Part shown: piece by piece, positions 16,684 to 25,431 of the stretch
Layout: each line of letters opens with the position of its first letter
Position numbering within the stretch: the stretch's first letter is position 1
Assembly: GCF_014196455.1 (NCBI RefSeq)
Contig: NZ_JACIDS010000002.1
Coordinates: 984,640 to 1,048,639, forward strand
DNA: 64,000 nucleotides
Direction of reading: 5' to 3'
Origin: Kaistia hirudinis
GTDB lineage: Bacteria > Pseudomonadota > Alphaproteobacteria > Rhizobiales > Kaistiaceae
Position numbers and translations under genes: made by a program
The notes under the pieces: generated by a model
Seen by the model: only the letters and a program-made list of their open reading frames with translations
Databases searched by the model: none
What the model was told of the DNA's origin: nothing

Positions 16684-17533
16684 TCCACCACACGCGCCGG
16701 CCGGCCTTGTCGTCCTCGCCGAGGATCGGCACGAGGCCGGTCAGCATCTCGTCCAGCGTGCGGTCCAGCTCATAGGGCGGGTTGCACAGGACGAGGCCGG
16801 TGCCGTTGAAGCTCTCCGGCGTCGCACGGTCGCGCACCCACAGCTCCGCGGCGAGCAGGCGCTGGATGCCGCTCTCCGCCAGGGTCTGCCAGAGCCGCTT
16901 GACGGCGACGAGATCCTTGACCGGATACCAGAGCGCATAGACGCCCGTCGGCCAGCGCCGATAGGCCTTGATGAAGCCGTCGGCCAGCGTCGCGAACTCG
17001 TCCGCCTGCTCATAGGGCGGATCGACCAGCACCAGTCCGCGACGCTCCTTGGGCGGCACGAAGGAGCCGAGCGCCAGCCAGCCGTCGAGCTCGATCGCCT
17101 TGACCTGGATGTCGCCGGCGAAGCGGGCGGCGAGCGTGCGATAGTCGTCCGGGTGCAGCTCCACCGCCGTCAGCCGGTCGACCGGGCGCATCAGCGCGCG
17201 CGCGATCATCGGCGATCCCGGATAATGCTTGAGCCGTCCGCCCGGATTGGCGGCCCGCACCGCGGCGAGATAGGGCGTCAGCGCGGCGGCGAGCTTCTTC
17301 GCCATCGGCCGGGGCGCAAGATCCGGCCCGACGAGGCGGCCGATGCCGCGCTCCCATTCCCCCGTCTTGGCGGCGAGCGGGCCGGCCAGGTCGTAGAGCC
17401 CGATCCCCGCATGGGTATCGATGATGCGGAAGGGCTTGTCCTTGGCCTTCAGCCGCTCGATGACGAGCGTGAGGCTCGCATGCTTGACGACATCGGCGAA
17501 GTTCCCGGCGTGATAGGCGTGGCGATAGTTCAT
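16667..17533 (-). CDS. rlmJ: 23S rRNA (adenine(2030)-N6)-methyltransferase
   Basis: 288 aa. Begins MNYRHAYHAGNFADVVKHA, the RlmJ (YhiR) hallmark. The SAM-binding part includes IIDTHAGIGLYDL, and the N6-adenine methyltransferase catalytic motif DPPY is at 171-174, with LVLCNPPYELDRTLDEML near the C-terminus. It methylates A2030 of 23S rRNA. Ends WWIRGEE. An incomplete copy of its final ~40 bp is found at 13985, relevant to how the preceding modules were inserted. Divergent from the diguanylate cyclase, with 200 bp between. Confidence 0.95.
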   Translation of the reverse strand: MNYRHAYHAGNFADVVKHASLTLVIERLKAKDKPFRIIDTHAGIGLYDLAGPLAAKTGEWERGIGRLVGPDLAPRPMAKKLAAALTPYLAAVRAANPGGRLKHYPGSPMIARALMRPVDRLTAVELHPDDYRTLAARFAGDIQVKAIELDGWLALGSFVPPKERRGLVLVDPPYEQADEFATLADGFIKAYRRWPTGVYALWYPVKDLVAVKRLWQTLAESGIQRLLAAELWVRDRATPESFNGTGLVLCNPPYELDRTLDEMLTGLVPILGEDDKAGRRVWWIRGEE

Positions 17534-17733
17534 GCCCGCCTTCTACCGCCGATCGGCGAACAAGTGGAGCGCGGATCGCCGCCCGGCCAGGCGGCGGAAA
17601 CCTTTTGTTCGCTCCCTGATGCAATTTGAGGTTTACCCGGCCGCGCACTTGCGGCAGTTAGCGCAGCGGGCAGGGCAGACTCGACAGGAGACAAAGGGGC
17701 GCTGGAAGGCGCGCAGGGGAGGTTCGTGCCGCA

Positions 17734-18936
17734 ATGGCGCTCGACTTCACGACGCTCTACTTCGTTGTCCTGCTGAACTCGCTGCTGATGGCGATCGTCT
17801 GGGTCGTCGTCTACCGCTCCTATGAGCAGCTGAGCGCCGCCGGAATCTGGGCGCTCGCATGCATCACGGCAGTGGTGAGCGGCGTGACGCTCGCCTCCGC
17901 CTCGTTCATGGACGACATGCTGCCGATCTTCCTCGGCAACCTTCTCGTCGTGTTCGCCTTCTCGCTGTTCTGGGCCGGCATCCGCCGTTTCGAGGGCCGT
18001 CCCGTCCCCTGGGCCTGGATCGCGGCGCTCGTCCTGGTCACCGCCCTCATCCTGATCCCGCTGACCTTCGTCGATCCCGACTACAGCATGCGCAACGTCG
18101 TCTATGCCGTCGCGCAGTCGATCCCGCTCGTCGCCTCGATTCTCGACCTGCACCGCACGAGCGGGCGGCGCGTCGGCCGGCGGATCGCCATGGGCGCCAT
18201 GGGCCTCGCCATCGCCGCCCATGGCATGGAGACGATCGGCAACGGCATGACGCTGCTCGGCATCACCAGCCGCGCCTTCTATGCCACCCTCGAGCCGAGC
18301 GCGGTGCTGGTGGTGGTCTTCTCGGGCGTGCTTTGGAATTTCGGTCTGGTGCTGATGGTGGTCGATCGCCTCTATGCGCGGCTCGAGCACAAGGCGCTGC
18401 ATGACGAGCTGACCGGCCTGCCCAATCGCCGTGCGCTGGCCGAGCGCATCACGGACGAGATCGCGGCCGCCAACGCGACCCGCCGCCCGCTCGCGCTCCT
18501 CGTCGTCGATCTCGATGCGCTCAAGGAGCTCAACGACCGCCACGGCCATGGCGCGGGCGACGCCGGCCTCGTGCATGTCGCGCGCACCGTGCGGGCGCGG
18601 CTGCGGCCTGGCGACATGATCGCCCGCACGGGCGGCGACGAATTCTGCGTCGTCCTGCCCGGCACGAGCGCGGAGCAGGCCGGCGCCATGGCCGCCGCGC
18701 TGGTCGGCGCCGTGCAGACCGCGCCGCTCGCCCATGACGGCAAGGCGATCACGCTGACGCTCTCGATCGGCGGAGCGGAGTGGCAGCGCGGGCAGAACGG
18801 CGATGCGCTCACCGCCGCCGCGGATGCCGCGCTCTACGCCGCCAAGACCGCCGGCCGCAACCGCTATGCCGTGGCGGGGCTGCCGGATGCGAAGGAGATC
18901 GCCTTCCGCACCGCGCCCGCCGATCTCCGCGCCTGA
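17734..18936 (+). CDS. Membrane diguanylate cyclase (GGDEF domain)
   Basis: 400 aa. Six or so hydrophobic helices fill residues 1-205, followed by a GGDEF domain starting at HDELTGLPNRRAL. The active-site GGDEF is intact at about residue 300, and the product-inhibition I-site RPGD stands five residues before it, so c-di-GMP synthesis with feedback control is predicted. AGGGGAGG is ~11 nt before the ATG. It complements the EAL protein at the left end of the window, though the two are 16 kb apart and not co-transcribed. Confidence 0.93.
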   Translation: MALDFTTLYFVVLLNSLLMAIVWVVVYRSYEQLSAAGIWALACITAVVSGVTLASASFMDDMLPIFLGNLLVVFAFSLFWAGIRRFEGRPVPWAWIAALVLVTALILIPLTFVDPDYSMRNVVYAVAQSIPLVASILDLHRTSGRRVGRRIAMGAMGLAIAAHGMETIGNGMTLLGITSRAFYATLEPSAVLVVVFSGVLWNFGLVLMVVDRLYARLEHKALHDELTGLPNRRALAERITDEIAAANATRRPLALLVVDLDALKELNDRHGHGAGDAGLVHVARTVRARLRPGDMIARTGGDEFCVVLPGTSAEQAGAMAAALVGAVQTAPLAHDGKAITLTLSIGGAEWQRGQNGDALTAAADAALYAAKTAGRNRYAVAGLPDAKEIAFRTAPADLRA

Positions 18937-19065
18937 GCGCGGCCGACGGCCGGAAGCCGTGGACGCGGCGCCCTCGCGCCTTCCCGCGGCGCGCCTTCTG
19001 CGCCATGCTCCTTGCCCCAAGCCTTCGGCCGCACCGCGGCCCACGCCATCGCAGGAGACCCCGAC

Positions 19066-19623
19066 ATGACCGACGCCGCCCGCCACGCCGACCCGCTCAC
19101 CTTCGGCAGCGGCCCGCGCCTCTTCGAGATCTTCCTCGAGCCGACCTGCCCCTTCTCCTGCCGCGCCTATGGCAAGGTCGATGCGCTGCTGGCCGCCGCC
19201 GGCGTGGACAAGATCACGGTCAAGCTGCGCTTCGTCTCGCAGCCCTGGCACATGCTCTCAGGCCTGCTGGTCCGCTGCATCCTCGCCGCCTCGATGCTGC
19301 CGGGCGGCAAGGACACGGCGCGCAAGGTGCTGGACGCCATCGCCGCGCATCGCGAGGAATTCGAGTTCGACCACCATTTCGGCGGCCCCAATCTCGACGC
19401 CACCCCGCGCCAGATCATCGACCGCCTCATTGCTTATAGCGGCGTTCCGCTCTGGGACGCCTATGAGGCGCGCGAGCTCGAAAAAGAGATCAAGTGGCAC
19501 GCCAAATACTCCCGCCAGAACGGCATCCACGTCTCCCCGACCTTCATGGTCGACGGGCTGGTGCAGGCCGATCTCGGCAGCGGGGATGATGTGGCGAAGT
19601 GGGCGGAGCGGTTGTTGGGGTGA
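19066..19623 (+). CDS. DsbA/thioredoxin-fold protein
   Basis: 185 aa. Starts with a thioredoxin-like beta strand (RLFEIFLEPTCPFSCRAYGK) and has the DsbA insertion helices, then the cis-Pro loop GIHVSPTFMVDG. The cysteines are arranged CPFSC, that is C-x3-C rather than the classic CxxC, so dithiol oxidoreductase activity is uncertain; it resembles the DSBA-like family used as isomerases or peroxide-linked reductases. No signal peptide, so cytoplasmic. Start at 19066 with CAGGAGA upstream, beginning MTDAARH; an upstream in-frame ATG at 19012 lacks support. Confidence 0.8.
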   Translation: MTDAARHADPLTFGSGPRLFEIFLEPTCPFSCRAYGKVDALLAAAGVDKITVKLRFVSQPWHMLSGLLVRCILAASMLPGGKDTARKVLDAIAAHREEFEFDHHFGGPNLDATPRQIIDRLIAYSGVPLWDAYEARELEKEIKWHAKYSRQNGIHVSPTFMVDGLVQADLGSGDDVAKWAERLLG

Positions 19624-19722
19624 GGAGGGGGGATGTGTCGTCCATTCTACTGACCCATCCGGGAGGGATCATGCATCGCGACCATCACCCACTGAATCCG
19701 CAGCTTTTATATTGCGCTCAGT

Positions 19723-20406
19723 CTAGGCGATGCGTCCCAGTGCGATATTTTCAAGATTAATTAGAAGATCGAAGTGAGTACGGTTAGGCAAGGGCGCGGT
19801 GCAGAAGTAGCGATTGCCGCTATGCGGGTGCCCTAGACGCCTGACTATGGAAAAATCAGTTTTGAATTGAATTCCATGAGTCGTGACGTATTCCGGGTCT
19901 GCTGAGAATGCAATCGCATGAACGCCGAGGGGCACATAAGTCTCGTATGTCTGATAAAGTGCGCCGCCAATTGCCTGTCCCATACTGACTAATATACCCA
20001 GCGATCTGCTGATGTCCTCGTCGAAGTCTACAATAAGATTGCTGTCGTATAGATTCCTTGGAGATTTTTTCGGGTAGCGGAACGCAAAATTCTCGACGAG
20101 CCATCTTTCAAATTCCATGGCCACGGCCATCGATCCGGCGGTCTCATATGTGTCAACAATGAAACCGTCAGGATATAGTCCCAGCGACTTGATGTTAATG
20201 GGCGTCGAGCCGTCTACCAGTACCCGACCACCTGTCAATATTATAGAATTCGGAGTCTCCGGGTTCGGGGAGGGTGGGGATTGGAACTCATAGTGGTCGA
20301 CGATGGCCTTCGCCAAAGCAGGAGCGTAAAACCCGCCCCATGGCTGGATCTCATCTGGGGGATATATCCGAGTGACACGAGACGTCTCTATATTGACAAG
20401 TTTCAT
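19723..20406 (-). CDS. Uncharacterised third protein of the toxin-antitoxin-like island
   Basis: 227 aa, no family recognised. No signal peptide or membrane segment; the sequence is mixed alpha/beta, with GGRVLVDGSTPINIKSLGLY and DGFIVDTYETAGSMAVAMEF suggesting a compact cytosolic fold, and an acidic patch VDFDEDIS. It overlaps the upstream XRE gene by ATGA (20403-20406), so the two are coupled. Lower GC and less biased codon use than neighbours indicate recent acquisition. Possible roles such as a chaperone or third element of a toxin-antitoxin system are guesses from its position. Confidence 0.78.
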   Translation of the reverse strand: MKLVNIETSRVTRIYPPDEIQPWGGFYAPALAKAIVDHYEFQSPPSPNPETPNSIILTGGRVLVDGSTPINIKSLGLYPDGFIVDTYETAGSMAVAMEFERWLVENFAFRYPKKSPRNLYDSNLIVDFDEDISRSLGILVSMGQAIGGALYQTYETYVPLGVHAIAFSADPEYVTTHGIQFKTDFSIVRRLGHPHSGNRYFCTAPLPNRTHFDLLINLENIALGRIA

Positions 20407-21203
20407 TCGCCCGGACCTTGCATATATGGCATCTGGGGAAAGCCTTCCGGCAAATCTTGTCTAGAGAAATCTAGTTCGTTGGCAGAAATTCGCGCTGGTG
20501 GTCCACTTTCTTCGGAAAGAAATTCGTTAATCGCTTGGCGATGCCAAGAGCTGTTGGCCAGTTGCGTGGAGGGTGTGGGTCGGTGAGTATAAGCAATAGG
20601 CATCGAATTTAACGACAAAGCCGATGATCGAGTAGATTGGCCTGAATGAATAACATCCAGATGGTGCCGAAGCGTCTCAAAAAGGGTATCGGACACCGTT
20701 TGCGTCACTTGGCTCTGCCATCTAGTTACCCATTCAAGTGCTCGCTCGTTCCGAATTGACGCAAGATCAAAACTCTCGGTTTCTGCCGCCTCACGAGAAA
20801 CATCGGCCATCTCCTTAAGCCATTTGCTCCAGCCGACAAAACTTACAAATAGGGGCACGTCCAGCGCCGAGGCGATCTCAAAAAGCGTAGCCAAGGTGAT
20901 CTTGCCATAGTCTGGATCCTCCAGGCGTGAAATCACGCTCTGGCGAGTGCCCATTTTCTCGGCGAGTTCGGCTTGTGTCCACTTGCGAGGACTCTGCTCG
21001 CGCAGGGCGCGAATTTGAGTGGCAATCCACGAGCGAACATGATCCGCTGCAAATGCGGTCCGAAAGTCCTTGTCATCGAGCAAAGCAAGGAAATCGTCAT
21101 CCCAACTTGAAAGGGTGCGGGCGCTCTCTTGTGCTATCGGATTCGACAATGAGCTTTCGCTGCTTGGCCTGGTTGGGAGCATCGGGGGGGACGAACCTGT
21201 CAT
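20403..21203 (-). CDS. XRE-family antitoxin-like regulator with long C-terminal extension
   Basis: 266 aa. A cro/C1-type HTH spans about 58-122 (WTQAELAEKMGTRQSVISRL at 75-94, then TLATLFEIASALDVPLFVSF). HigA antitoxins are usually ~100 aa, so the remaining ~140 residues are unusual and have no recognised domain. The N-terminus overlaps the upstream toxin-like gene by 107 bp in another frame. Start at 21203 (ATG) or M8 at 21182; no strong ribosome-binding site decides. Expected to bind and neutralise the toxin and autoregulate the operon. Confidence 0.85.
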   Translation of the reverse strand: MTGSSPPMLPTRPSSESSLSNPIAQESARTLSSWDDDFLALLDDKDFRTAFAADHVRSWIATQIRALREQSPRKWTQAELAEKMGTRQSVISRLEDPDYGKITLATLFEIASALDVPLFVSFVGWSKWLKEMADVSREAAETESFDLASIRNERALEWVTRWQSQVTQTVSDTLFETLRHHLDVIHSGQSTRSSALSLNSMPIAYTHRPTPSTQLANSSWHRQAINEFLSEESGPPARISANELDFSRQDLPEGFPQMPYMQGPGE

Positions 21204-21540
21204 TTTTTTCGGTCGCCGGGTAAAGCATAGTGAATGCGCTATTGGGTCGATGGGTACTCAGAATCCGCCGTTGGACATTATCGGCCTTAAAGCGAATCTC
21301 TAGCAGGCCCTTGAATGACTTTAGCGGCTTGACGTGTTTGATATTCCAGTCGGTTTGGCTCGCTTGGGACATGACCCGCAGTCGAGAAATGAACACGCCC
21401 TGCACTGCTTTCGTCTGGGCGCCATACCATTCCTCAATCACGTCAGTCCTCTTGTCCTCCTTGAGGAAGCACATAATCATACACGGCATGTTCGGTCGTA
21501 TCTCAATTTTGCGATATGGGTAACAAGGTGCGAAATGCAA
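21097..21540 (-). CDS. HigB/RelE-like (phage Gp49-type) toxin
   Basis: 147 aa as given; start may be M18 at 21489, giving 130 aa nearer the family length. The core VIEEWYGAQTKAVQG, KSFKGLLEIRFKADNVQRRI and FTMLYPATEKNDRFVPPDA resembles the Gp49-like/HigB branch of RelE mRNA-interferase toxins, where the 'LxEIRF...R' segment and a C-terminal basic tail contact RNA. It is the first gene of a three-gene operon with the XRE and the unknown gene. Base composition is lower in GC than the flanks. Confidence 0.72.
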   Translation of the reverse strand: MHFAPCYPYRKIEIRPNMPCMIMCFLKEDKRTDVIEEWYGAQTKAVQGVFISRLRVMSQASQTDWNIKHVKPLKSFKGLLEIRFKADNVQRRILSTHRPNSAFTMLYPATEKNDRFVPPDAPNQAKQRKLIVESDSTRERPHPFKLG

Positions 21541-21912
21541 GGCGCAACCTGCGCCTAACCGACTGCGTCTATAACGTGCATCAACGGCGAACCCACATCA
21601 ATGGCTGAAATACGGAAAAGGGCCATTCTGGATTCGTTGCAACGTTCTGTCCCCCAGGCGTGGGGCACTAAGACTGTTCTCTGGAGATGAACTTGCCAGC
21701 CTTCGGTGCAGCCTGGCTCGTTCGTGGGTAGACGTTATGAGCTTGAACCTAGAACTCGCATCACACAGAGGTGCGAGGGCACGTCGGCTTTCAAACTGCA
21801 GGGTGACGCGCCGGTGTTGCTCGACGACACCGCGCGGTGTCGTTCCCTCCCTCGACACCCCTGCCGCATCGCGCCATAACACCTCTCGCACCACCAGCGA
21901 GCCCCACGCCCG
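21541..21912. other. Intergenic region between the toxin island and the molybdoenzyme gene
   Basis: 372 bp. It should hold divergent promoters for the toxin operon and the oxidoreductase. I see no convincing small gene on either strand. The only distinct element is the perfect palindrome CGACACCGCGCGGTGTCG at 21825-21842. Confidence 0.5.
21825..21842. promoter_or_regulatory. 18-bp perfect palindrome upstream of the molybdoenzyme gene
   Basis: CGACACCGC / GCGGTGTCG, centred about 80 nt before the ATG at 21913. It could be an operator or part of an RNA hairpin; no regulator gene is adjacent, so assignment is open. Confidence 0.4.
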
Positions 21913-24006
21913 ATGAACCAGCACGTTCCCCTTCGTATCGGCCATTCGGCCTGTCCGCATGATTGTCCGTCCACCTGCGCGCTCGATGTCGAGGTGCTCG
22001 ACGGGAAGCGGATCGGGCGGGTTCGGGGGGCGAAGGACAATGACTATACGGCCGGCGTCATCTGCGCCAAGGTCGCGCGCTATGCCGAGCGGATTCATAA
22101 TCCGAACCGCTTGACGCAACCCCTTCGCCGCAAAGGCGAAAAGGGCGGTGGCGAATGGGCGCCGATCGGCTGGGAGGAGGCGCTCGACGAGATCGCGGAG
22201 GCCTTCATCAAGGCCGAGGCGCGACTCGGCGCCGAGACGGTCTGGCCCTATTATTATGCCGGCACCATGGGCCTCGTGCAGCGCGATGGCATCAATCGCC
22301 TCCGGCATGAGAAGCGCTATTCCGGCTTCTATGGCACGATCTGCGTCAACATGGCCTGGACGGGCTATATCGCCGGGGCCGGTCGGATCGCGGGCGCCGA
22401 TCCGCGCGAGATGGTGAAGGCCGATTGCGTCGTGCTCTGGGGCACCAATGCAGTGGCGACGCAGGTCAACGCCATGACGCATGCGATCCGCGCGCGCAAG
22501 GAGCGCGGCGCGAAGATCGTTGCAATCGACATCTACCAGAACGAGACCATGAAGCAGGCCGATCTTGCGCTCTGCCTCAAGCCCGGCACGGATGGCGCGC
22601 TCGCCTGCGCGCTGATGCACATCCTCTTCCGCGACGGCCATGCCGACCGCGCCTATCTCGCGCGCTACACCGACGCGCCGGCGGAGCTGGAGGCGCATCT
22701 TCGCGCGAAAACGCCGGAATGGGCGGCCGCGATCACCGGGCTCTCGGTCGCCGAGATCGAGGCATTCGCGAAGCTGATCGGCACGACGAAGCGGACCTTC
22801 TTCCGCATCGGCTATGGCTTCTCGCGCCAGAGGAACGGCGCGGTGGCGATGCATGCCGTGCTCTCGATCCCCGCCGTGCTCGGGTCATGGCAATATGAGG
22901 GCGGCGGCGCGTTCCATTCGAACAGCGGCATCTTCAAGCTCGACGCGTCGGTGATCGAGGGCGAGGATTTGATCGACCGCTCCGTGCGCCAGCTCGACCA
23001 GTCGCGCACCGCCGACGTGCTGACCAATGACTCGGATGCGCTGAAGGGCGGGCCGCCGGTCACCGCCATGATCATCCAGAACACCAATCCGGTCTCGATC
23101 TGCCCGGACCAGACCAAGGTCAAGGCCGGCTTCGCGCGCGAGGACCTCTTCGTCGCAGTGCACGAGCAGATCATGACCGATACGGCGAAGATGGCCGATA
23201 TCGTGCTGCCGGCGACCATGTTCCTGGAGCATGACGACATCTACAAGGGCGGCGGCCACCAATACATCATCTTCGGCGGCAAGCAGGTCGAGCCGCCGGA
23301 AGGCTGTCGCACCAACCATCAGGTGATCACCGGCCTCGCCACCCGCCTCGGCCTCACCCATCCCGGCTTCTTCATGAGCGAGCGCGAACTGATCGACGAT
23401 CTGCTGCGCCGGTCCAATCGCGGCACGCTGGAGGAGCTCGAAGAGAAGCGCTGGCTCGATTGCCAGACGCCGTTCGAACGCGCCCATTTCCTCGACGGCT
23501 TCGGCCATCCGGACGGCAAGTATCATTTCCGCGTCGACTGGACGAAGGTCCGCACCGAGAATTACGGCACGGTCGGTCCGTTCGCGGCGATGCCGGACCT
23601 GCCCGACCATTGGGAGGCGATCGAGGCGGCCGATGCGCGCCATCCCTTCCGACTCGCCACCTCGCCGTCGCGCTCCTTCCTGAATTCCTCCTTCAACGAG
23701 ACGCCGGGATCGATCGCCAAGGAGGGGCGGCCCGAGGTGATGATCCATCCCGACGATGCGGCGGCGCTCGGTATCGCCAATGGCGGCCTGCTGGCGATGG
23801 GCAATGAGCGCGGCACCGTGCGGCTGCATGCGCGCTTCTTCGACGGGCTTAAGCGCGGCGTCGTGATCTCCGAAGGCATCTGGGCGAACAGCGCCTTCGA
23901 GGATGGCAATGGAATCAATACGTTGACGGGCGCCGACCCGGTCGCGCCCTTCGGCGGCGCGGCGGTGCACGACACCAAGGTCTGGCTGCGGCCAATCGCG
24001 AGCTAA
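21913..24006 (+). CDS. Molybdopterin-dependent oxidoreductase with [4Fe-4S] site
   Basis: 697 aa, DMSO-reductase superfamily. Cys14, Cys18, Cys22 and Cys51 (CPHDCPSTC...VICAK) bind an N-terminal [4Fe-4S] cluster. Bis-MGD contacts are visible in WGTNAVATQVNAM, QNTNPVSICPD and the C-terminal molydop-binding domain from about residue 590 (SRSFLNSSFNETPGS). There is no Tat signal, so it acts in the cytoplasm. Length and lack of other subunits suggest a formate-dehydrogenase-like or biotin-sulfoxide-reductase-like single-subunit enzyme; substrate unknown. An SDR gene follows 9 bp downstream. Confidence 0.92.
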   Translation: MNQHVPLRIGHSACPHDCPSTCALDVEVLDGKRIGRVRGAKDNDYTAGVICAKVARYAERIHNPNRLTQPLRRKGEKGGGEWAPIGWEEALDEIAEAFIKAEARLGAETVWPYYYAGTMGLVQRDGINRLRHEKRYSGFYGTICVNMAWTGYIAGAGRIAGADPREMVKADCVVLWGTNAVATQVNAMTHAIRARKERGAKIVAIDIYQNETMKQADLALCLKPGTDGALACALMHILFRDGHADRAYLARYTDAPAELEAHLRAKTPEWAAAITGLSVAEIEAFAKLIGTTKRTFFRIGYGFSRQRNGAVAMHAVLSIPAVLGSWQYEGGGAFHSNSGIFKLDASVIEGEDLIDRSVRQLDQSRTADVLTNDSDALKGGPPVTAMIIQNTNPVSICPDQTKVKAGFAREDLFVAVHEQIMTDTAKMADIVLPATMFLEHDDIYKGGGHQYIIFGGKQVEPPEGCRTNHQVITGLATRLGLTHPGFFMSERELIDDLLRRSNRGTLEELEEKRWLDCQTPFERAHFLDGFGHPDGKYHFRVDWTKVRTENYGTVGPFAAMPDLPDHWEAIEAADARHPFRLATSPSRSFLNSSFNETPGSIAKEGRPEVMIHPDDAAALGIANGGLLAMGNERGTVRLHARFFDGLKRGVVISEGIWANSAFEDGNGINTLTGADPVAPFGGAAVHDTKVWLRPIAS

Positions 24007-24015
24007 GGCATTGAA

Positions 24016-24771
24016 ATGACGTCGAGATTATCCGGCCAAACCGCTCTCGTCACCGGCGCTTCGCGCGGCATCGGCCGGGCGATCGCGCTGCGCCTCGCCC
24101 GCGAAGGCGCCCATGTCGGCATTCATTATGCCAGGAACGCCGATGCGGCTGCGGCGCTGGCTGAAGAAATCGCGAGCTTTGCGGCACGGCCGTTTCTCGT
24201 CGGCGCCGATCTTGCCGAGGTTTCGGCAGCCCAATCGATTCTGGCGCAGGTCGAGGACAAGATCGGCGAGGGTGCCGTTCTCGATATTCTCGTCAATAAT
24301 GCCGGCCATCAGCTTCCCGAGGGGCCTGAGGCCGATGCGGAGACGTTCGATGCGCTGGTCGCGGTCAATCTCCGCGCGCCGTTTCTCCTGACGCAGACGC
24401 TGGCGCCGAAACTCAACGACGGCGGGCGGATCGTCAACATCTCCTCGGGCCTGTCGCGGAAAGCGTTGCCGGATGCGATGCTCTACGGCATGACCAAAGC
24501 CGGTCTCAACCACCTAACCCGTTCATTCGCAAAGGAATTCGGCCCGCGCGGAATCACGGTCAACGCCGTGCTGCCGGGTATCATCCGCACGGATATGAGC
24601 GCCTGGGTGAACCGGCCGGAAGGCGCGGCGATCGCGGCGTCGCGCTCGGTGTTCAACCGGGTCGGTGAAACCGGCGATGTCGCTGATATCGTTGCGTTTC
24701 TCGTCTCGGACGATGCGCGCTGGGTGACCGGCGAGTGCATCGACGCGAGCGGCGGCCAGTTCCTGGTCTGA
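24016..24771 (+). CDS. SDR family oxidoreductase (FabG-like)
   Basis: 251 aa. TGASRGIGRA cofactor motif, NNAG motif (ILVNNAGHQL), Ser in VNISSGLSRKA, YGMTK catalytic pair, and ITVNAVLPGIIRTDM/CIDASGGQFLV at the C-terminus as in 3-oxoacyl-ACP-reductase-like proteins. The start is 9 bp after the molybdoenzyme stop codon, so it belongs to the same transcript and may act on the same metabolite. The stop codon abuts that of convergent purN with no intergenic base. Confidence 0.92.
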   Translation: MTSRLSGQTALVTGASRGIGRAIALRLAREGAHVGIHYARNADAAAALAEEIASFAARPFLVGADLAEVSAAQSILAQVEDKIGEGAVLDILVNNAGHQLPEGPEADAETFDALVAVNLRAPFLLTQTLAPKLNDGGRIVNISSGLSRKALPDAMLYGMTKAGLNHLTRSFAKEFGPRGITVNAVLPGIIRTDMSAWVNRPEGAAIAASRSVFNRVGETGDVADIVAFLVSDDARWVTGECIDASGGQFLV

Positions 24772-25431
24772 TCAGCCCTCGAATGCGGGCGCGGTGATCA
24801 GGTCCTGAAGGTCCAGCGGCAGCTCGCTGGCATAGGCGATCCGCTCGCCCTCGACCCAGACGAGATCGCCCGCGACCAGCGCCAGCGCCAGCGGATAGAT
24901 CTCGTGCTCGGCGCTAAGTACCCGTTTTGCAAGGGTTTCCGGCGTATCGTCAAAGGCGATCGGCACGGCAGCCTGGGCGATGATCGGTCCCGAATCCATC
25001 TCCGCGCGCACGAAGTGCACCGTGCAGCCGGCGAGCCGCATGCCCGCCTCGATCGCCCGCTCATGCGTATGAAGACCGGGGAAAAGCGGCAGCAGCGATG
25101 GGTGGATGTTGATCATCCGGTTGCGCCAGGCCTCGACGAAGGGAGGCGTCAGCAGCCGCATGAAGCCGGCGAGGCACACGATCTCGACCCCGGCCTCGCG
25201 CAGCCGTGCATCGACCGCGGCATCGAAGCTCGCGCGGTCGGCATAGGCCTTGTGGTCGACGACGGCCGTCGCGAGGCCTGCGTCTTCGGCGACCTTGAGG
25301 CCGCCGGCGTCGGCGCGGTTCGATAGGACGAGAGCGATTTCGGCAGGAAAATCAGCATCTTCAGCCGCATCGATCAGCGCCGACATGTTGCTGCCGCGCC
25401 CCGAGATCAGGATGCCGACCTTGCGCTTCAC
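24772..25431 (-). CDS. purN: Phosphoribosylglycinamide formyltransferase
   Basis: 219 aa. Third step of de novo purine synthesis: formyl transfer from 10-formyl-THF to GAR. Family marks: [16 protein letters not shown] at the N-terminus, [20 protein letters not shown] with the catalytic His-Asn region, and [14 protein letters not shown] containing the catalytic Asp. Start is GTG at 25431, overlapping the purM stop codon as GTGA; the open frame further upstream lies inside purM and is not used. Coupled to purM, as in other Hyphomicrobiales. Confidence 0.96.
   Translation of the reverse strand: MKRKVGILISGRGSNMSALIDAAEDADFPAEIALVLSNRADAGGLKVAEDAGLATAVVDHKAYADRASFDAAVDARLREAGVEIVCLAGFMRLLTPPFVEAWRNRMINIHPSLLPLFPGLHTHERAIEAGMRLAGCTVHFVRAEMDSGPIIAQAAVPIAFDDTPETLAKRVLSAEHEIYPLALALVAGDLVWVEGERIAYASELPLDLQDLITAPAFEG

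Noticed and set aside
17530..19251. 573-codon frame opposite the diguanylate cyclase
   Set aside because: The plus-strand GGDEF protein has an intact active site and ribosome-binding site; the minus frame has neither.
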